Assembly (NCBI GenBank): GCA_900756605.1 | Contig: CAAEKX010000404.1 | Span: 1 to 5,784, forward strand | Source: Coriobacteriia bacterium | Lineage (GTDB): Bacteria > Actinomycetota > Coriobacteriia > Coriobacteriales > QAMH01 | Direction of reading: 5' to 3' | DNA length: 5,784 bases | Made by a program: the position numbers and the translations under genes | In this document: piece by piece, positions 5,646-5,784 of the stretch | Position numbering within the stretch: position 1 is the first letter of the stretch | Layout of the letters: each line of letters begins with the position of its first letter | Notes under the pieces: generated by a model | What the model was told of the DNA's origin: nothing | Seen by the model: only the letters and a program-made list of their open reading frames with translations | The model's database searches: none

Positions 5646-5671
5646 GAGGAAGGGATGCCCCGTGTTTCCTC
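5646..5671 (-). terminator. possible terminator-like hairpin after the upstream iron-sulfur gene
   Basis: GAGGAA pairs with TTCCTC, and inside it GGG pairs with CCC around a four-base loop, with ACAC unpaired on one side. It starts 18 bases after the TAG stop of the upstream gene. The following bases are GCCCTCTTGCTC, which is pyrimidine-rich but not a true U-run, so termination is uncertain. Position between two genes is the main support. Confidence 0.25.
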
Positions 5672-5689
5672 CCCCGCTCCTCGTCTCGC

Positions 5690-5784
5690 CTACGCCTTGG
5701 TGGTGAACAGGCTCCAGCGGCTCTCGCCGTCCATCTTCTTGGCGAGCTCCTCGACGTCGCCGTAGTACATGCACCAGGCCTGGC
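5690..5784 (-). CDS. iron-sulfur electron-transfer subunit of an upstream oxidoreductase, C-terminal end only
   Basis: The last 30 codons are visible, reading QAWCMYYGDVEELAKKMDG and ending LFTTKA before TAG. The segment CMYYGDVEELAKKMDG matches the C-terminal style of DmsB/PsrB-like 4Fe-4S subunits, in which a last cluster cysteine is followed by a [FY]GD-x-[ED]-[ED]-L segment. All 30 codons end in G or C, like the iron-sulfur gene at the left edge and unlike the genes between. It is therefore probably the small subunit of a second, separate molybdoenzyme module upstream. Only this tail can be seen, so the number of clusters and the partner are unknown. Confidence 0.7.
   Translation of the reverse strand, partial: QAWCMYYGDVEELAKKMDGESRWSLFTTKA

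Overview
The window is a stretch of bacterial chromosome in which every gene I can support lies on the minus strand, so the genes read from right to left. Protein style points to the class Coriobacteriia, order Eggerthellales (Eggerthella, Gordonibacter, Slackia, Adlercreutzia and relatives). These anaerobes carry many paralogous molybdopterin oxidoreductases with ferredoxin-like partners and MFS transporters. The assignment rests on remembered family sequence style (an SPPGCHTSCGVLLY-type N-terminus on the large subunit, a YDYCTGCHSCEVACKKELG-type start on the small subunit), not on a search. The genus cannot be resolved.

Layout in transcription order: (1) 5784-5690, the last 30 codons of an iron-sulfur subunit belonging to an upstream module. 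(2) 5587-4310, a 425-residue MFS transporter. (3) 4259-4170, a previously easy-to-miss 29-codon small ORF with a near-perfect Shine-Dalgarno. (4) 4103-2859, a second, paralogous MFS transporter of 414 residues starting at TTG. (5) 2858-2684, a 175-base intergenic region with overlapping palindromes, a possible -10 box and a run of hairpins. (6) 2683-128, an 851-residue molybdopterin oxidoreductase large subunit without a Tat signal. (7) 99-1, the start of its 4Fe-4S electron-transfer subunit, which runs off the left edge.

How the parts may work together (inference): the two MFS proteins move a small, probably anionic or aromatic organic substrate across the membrane. The cytoplasmic molybdenum (or tungsten) enzyme then transforms it, most likely reductively, with electrons delivered by the ferredoxin-like subunit. 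This arrangement resembles the cytoplasmic catechol-dehydroxylase type loci of gut Eggerthellaceae, but the substrate cannot be read from the sequence. The most unusual items are the small ORF between the transporters, the incomplete cysteine motif at the enzyme's N-terminus, and the palindrome-plus-hairpin region just upstream of the enzyme gene.
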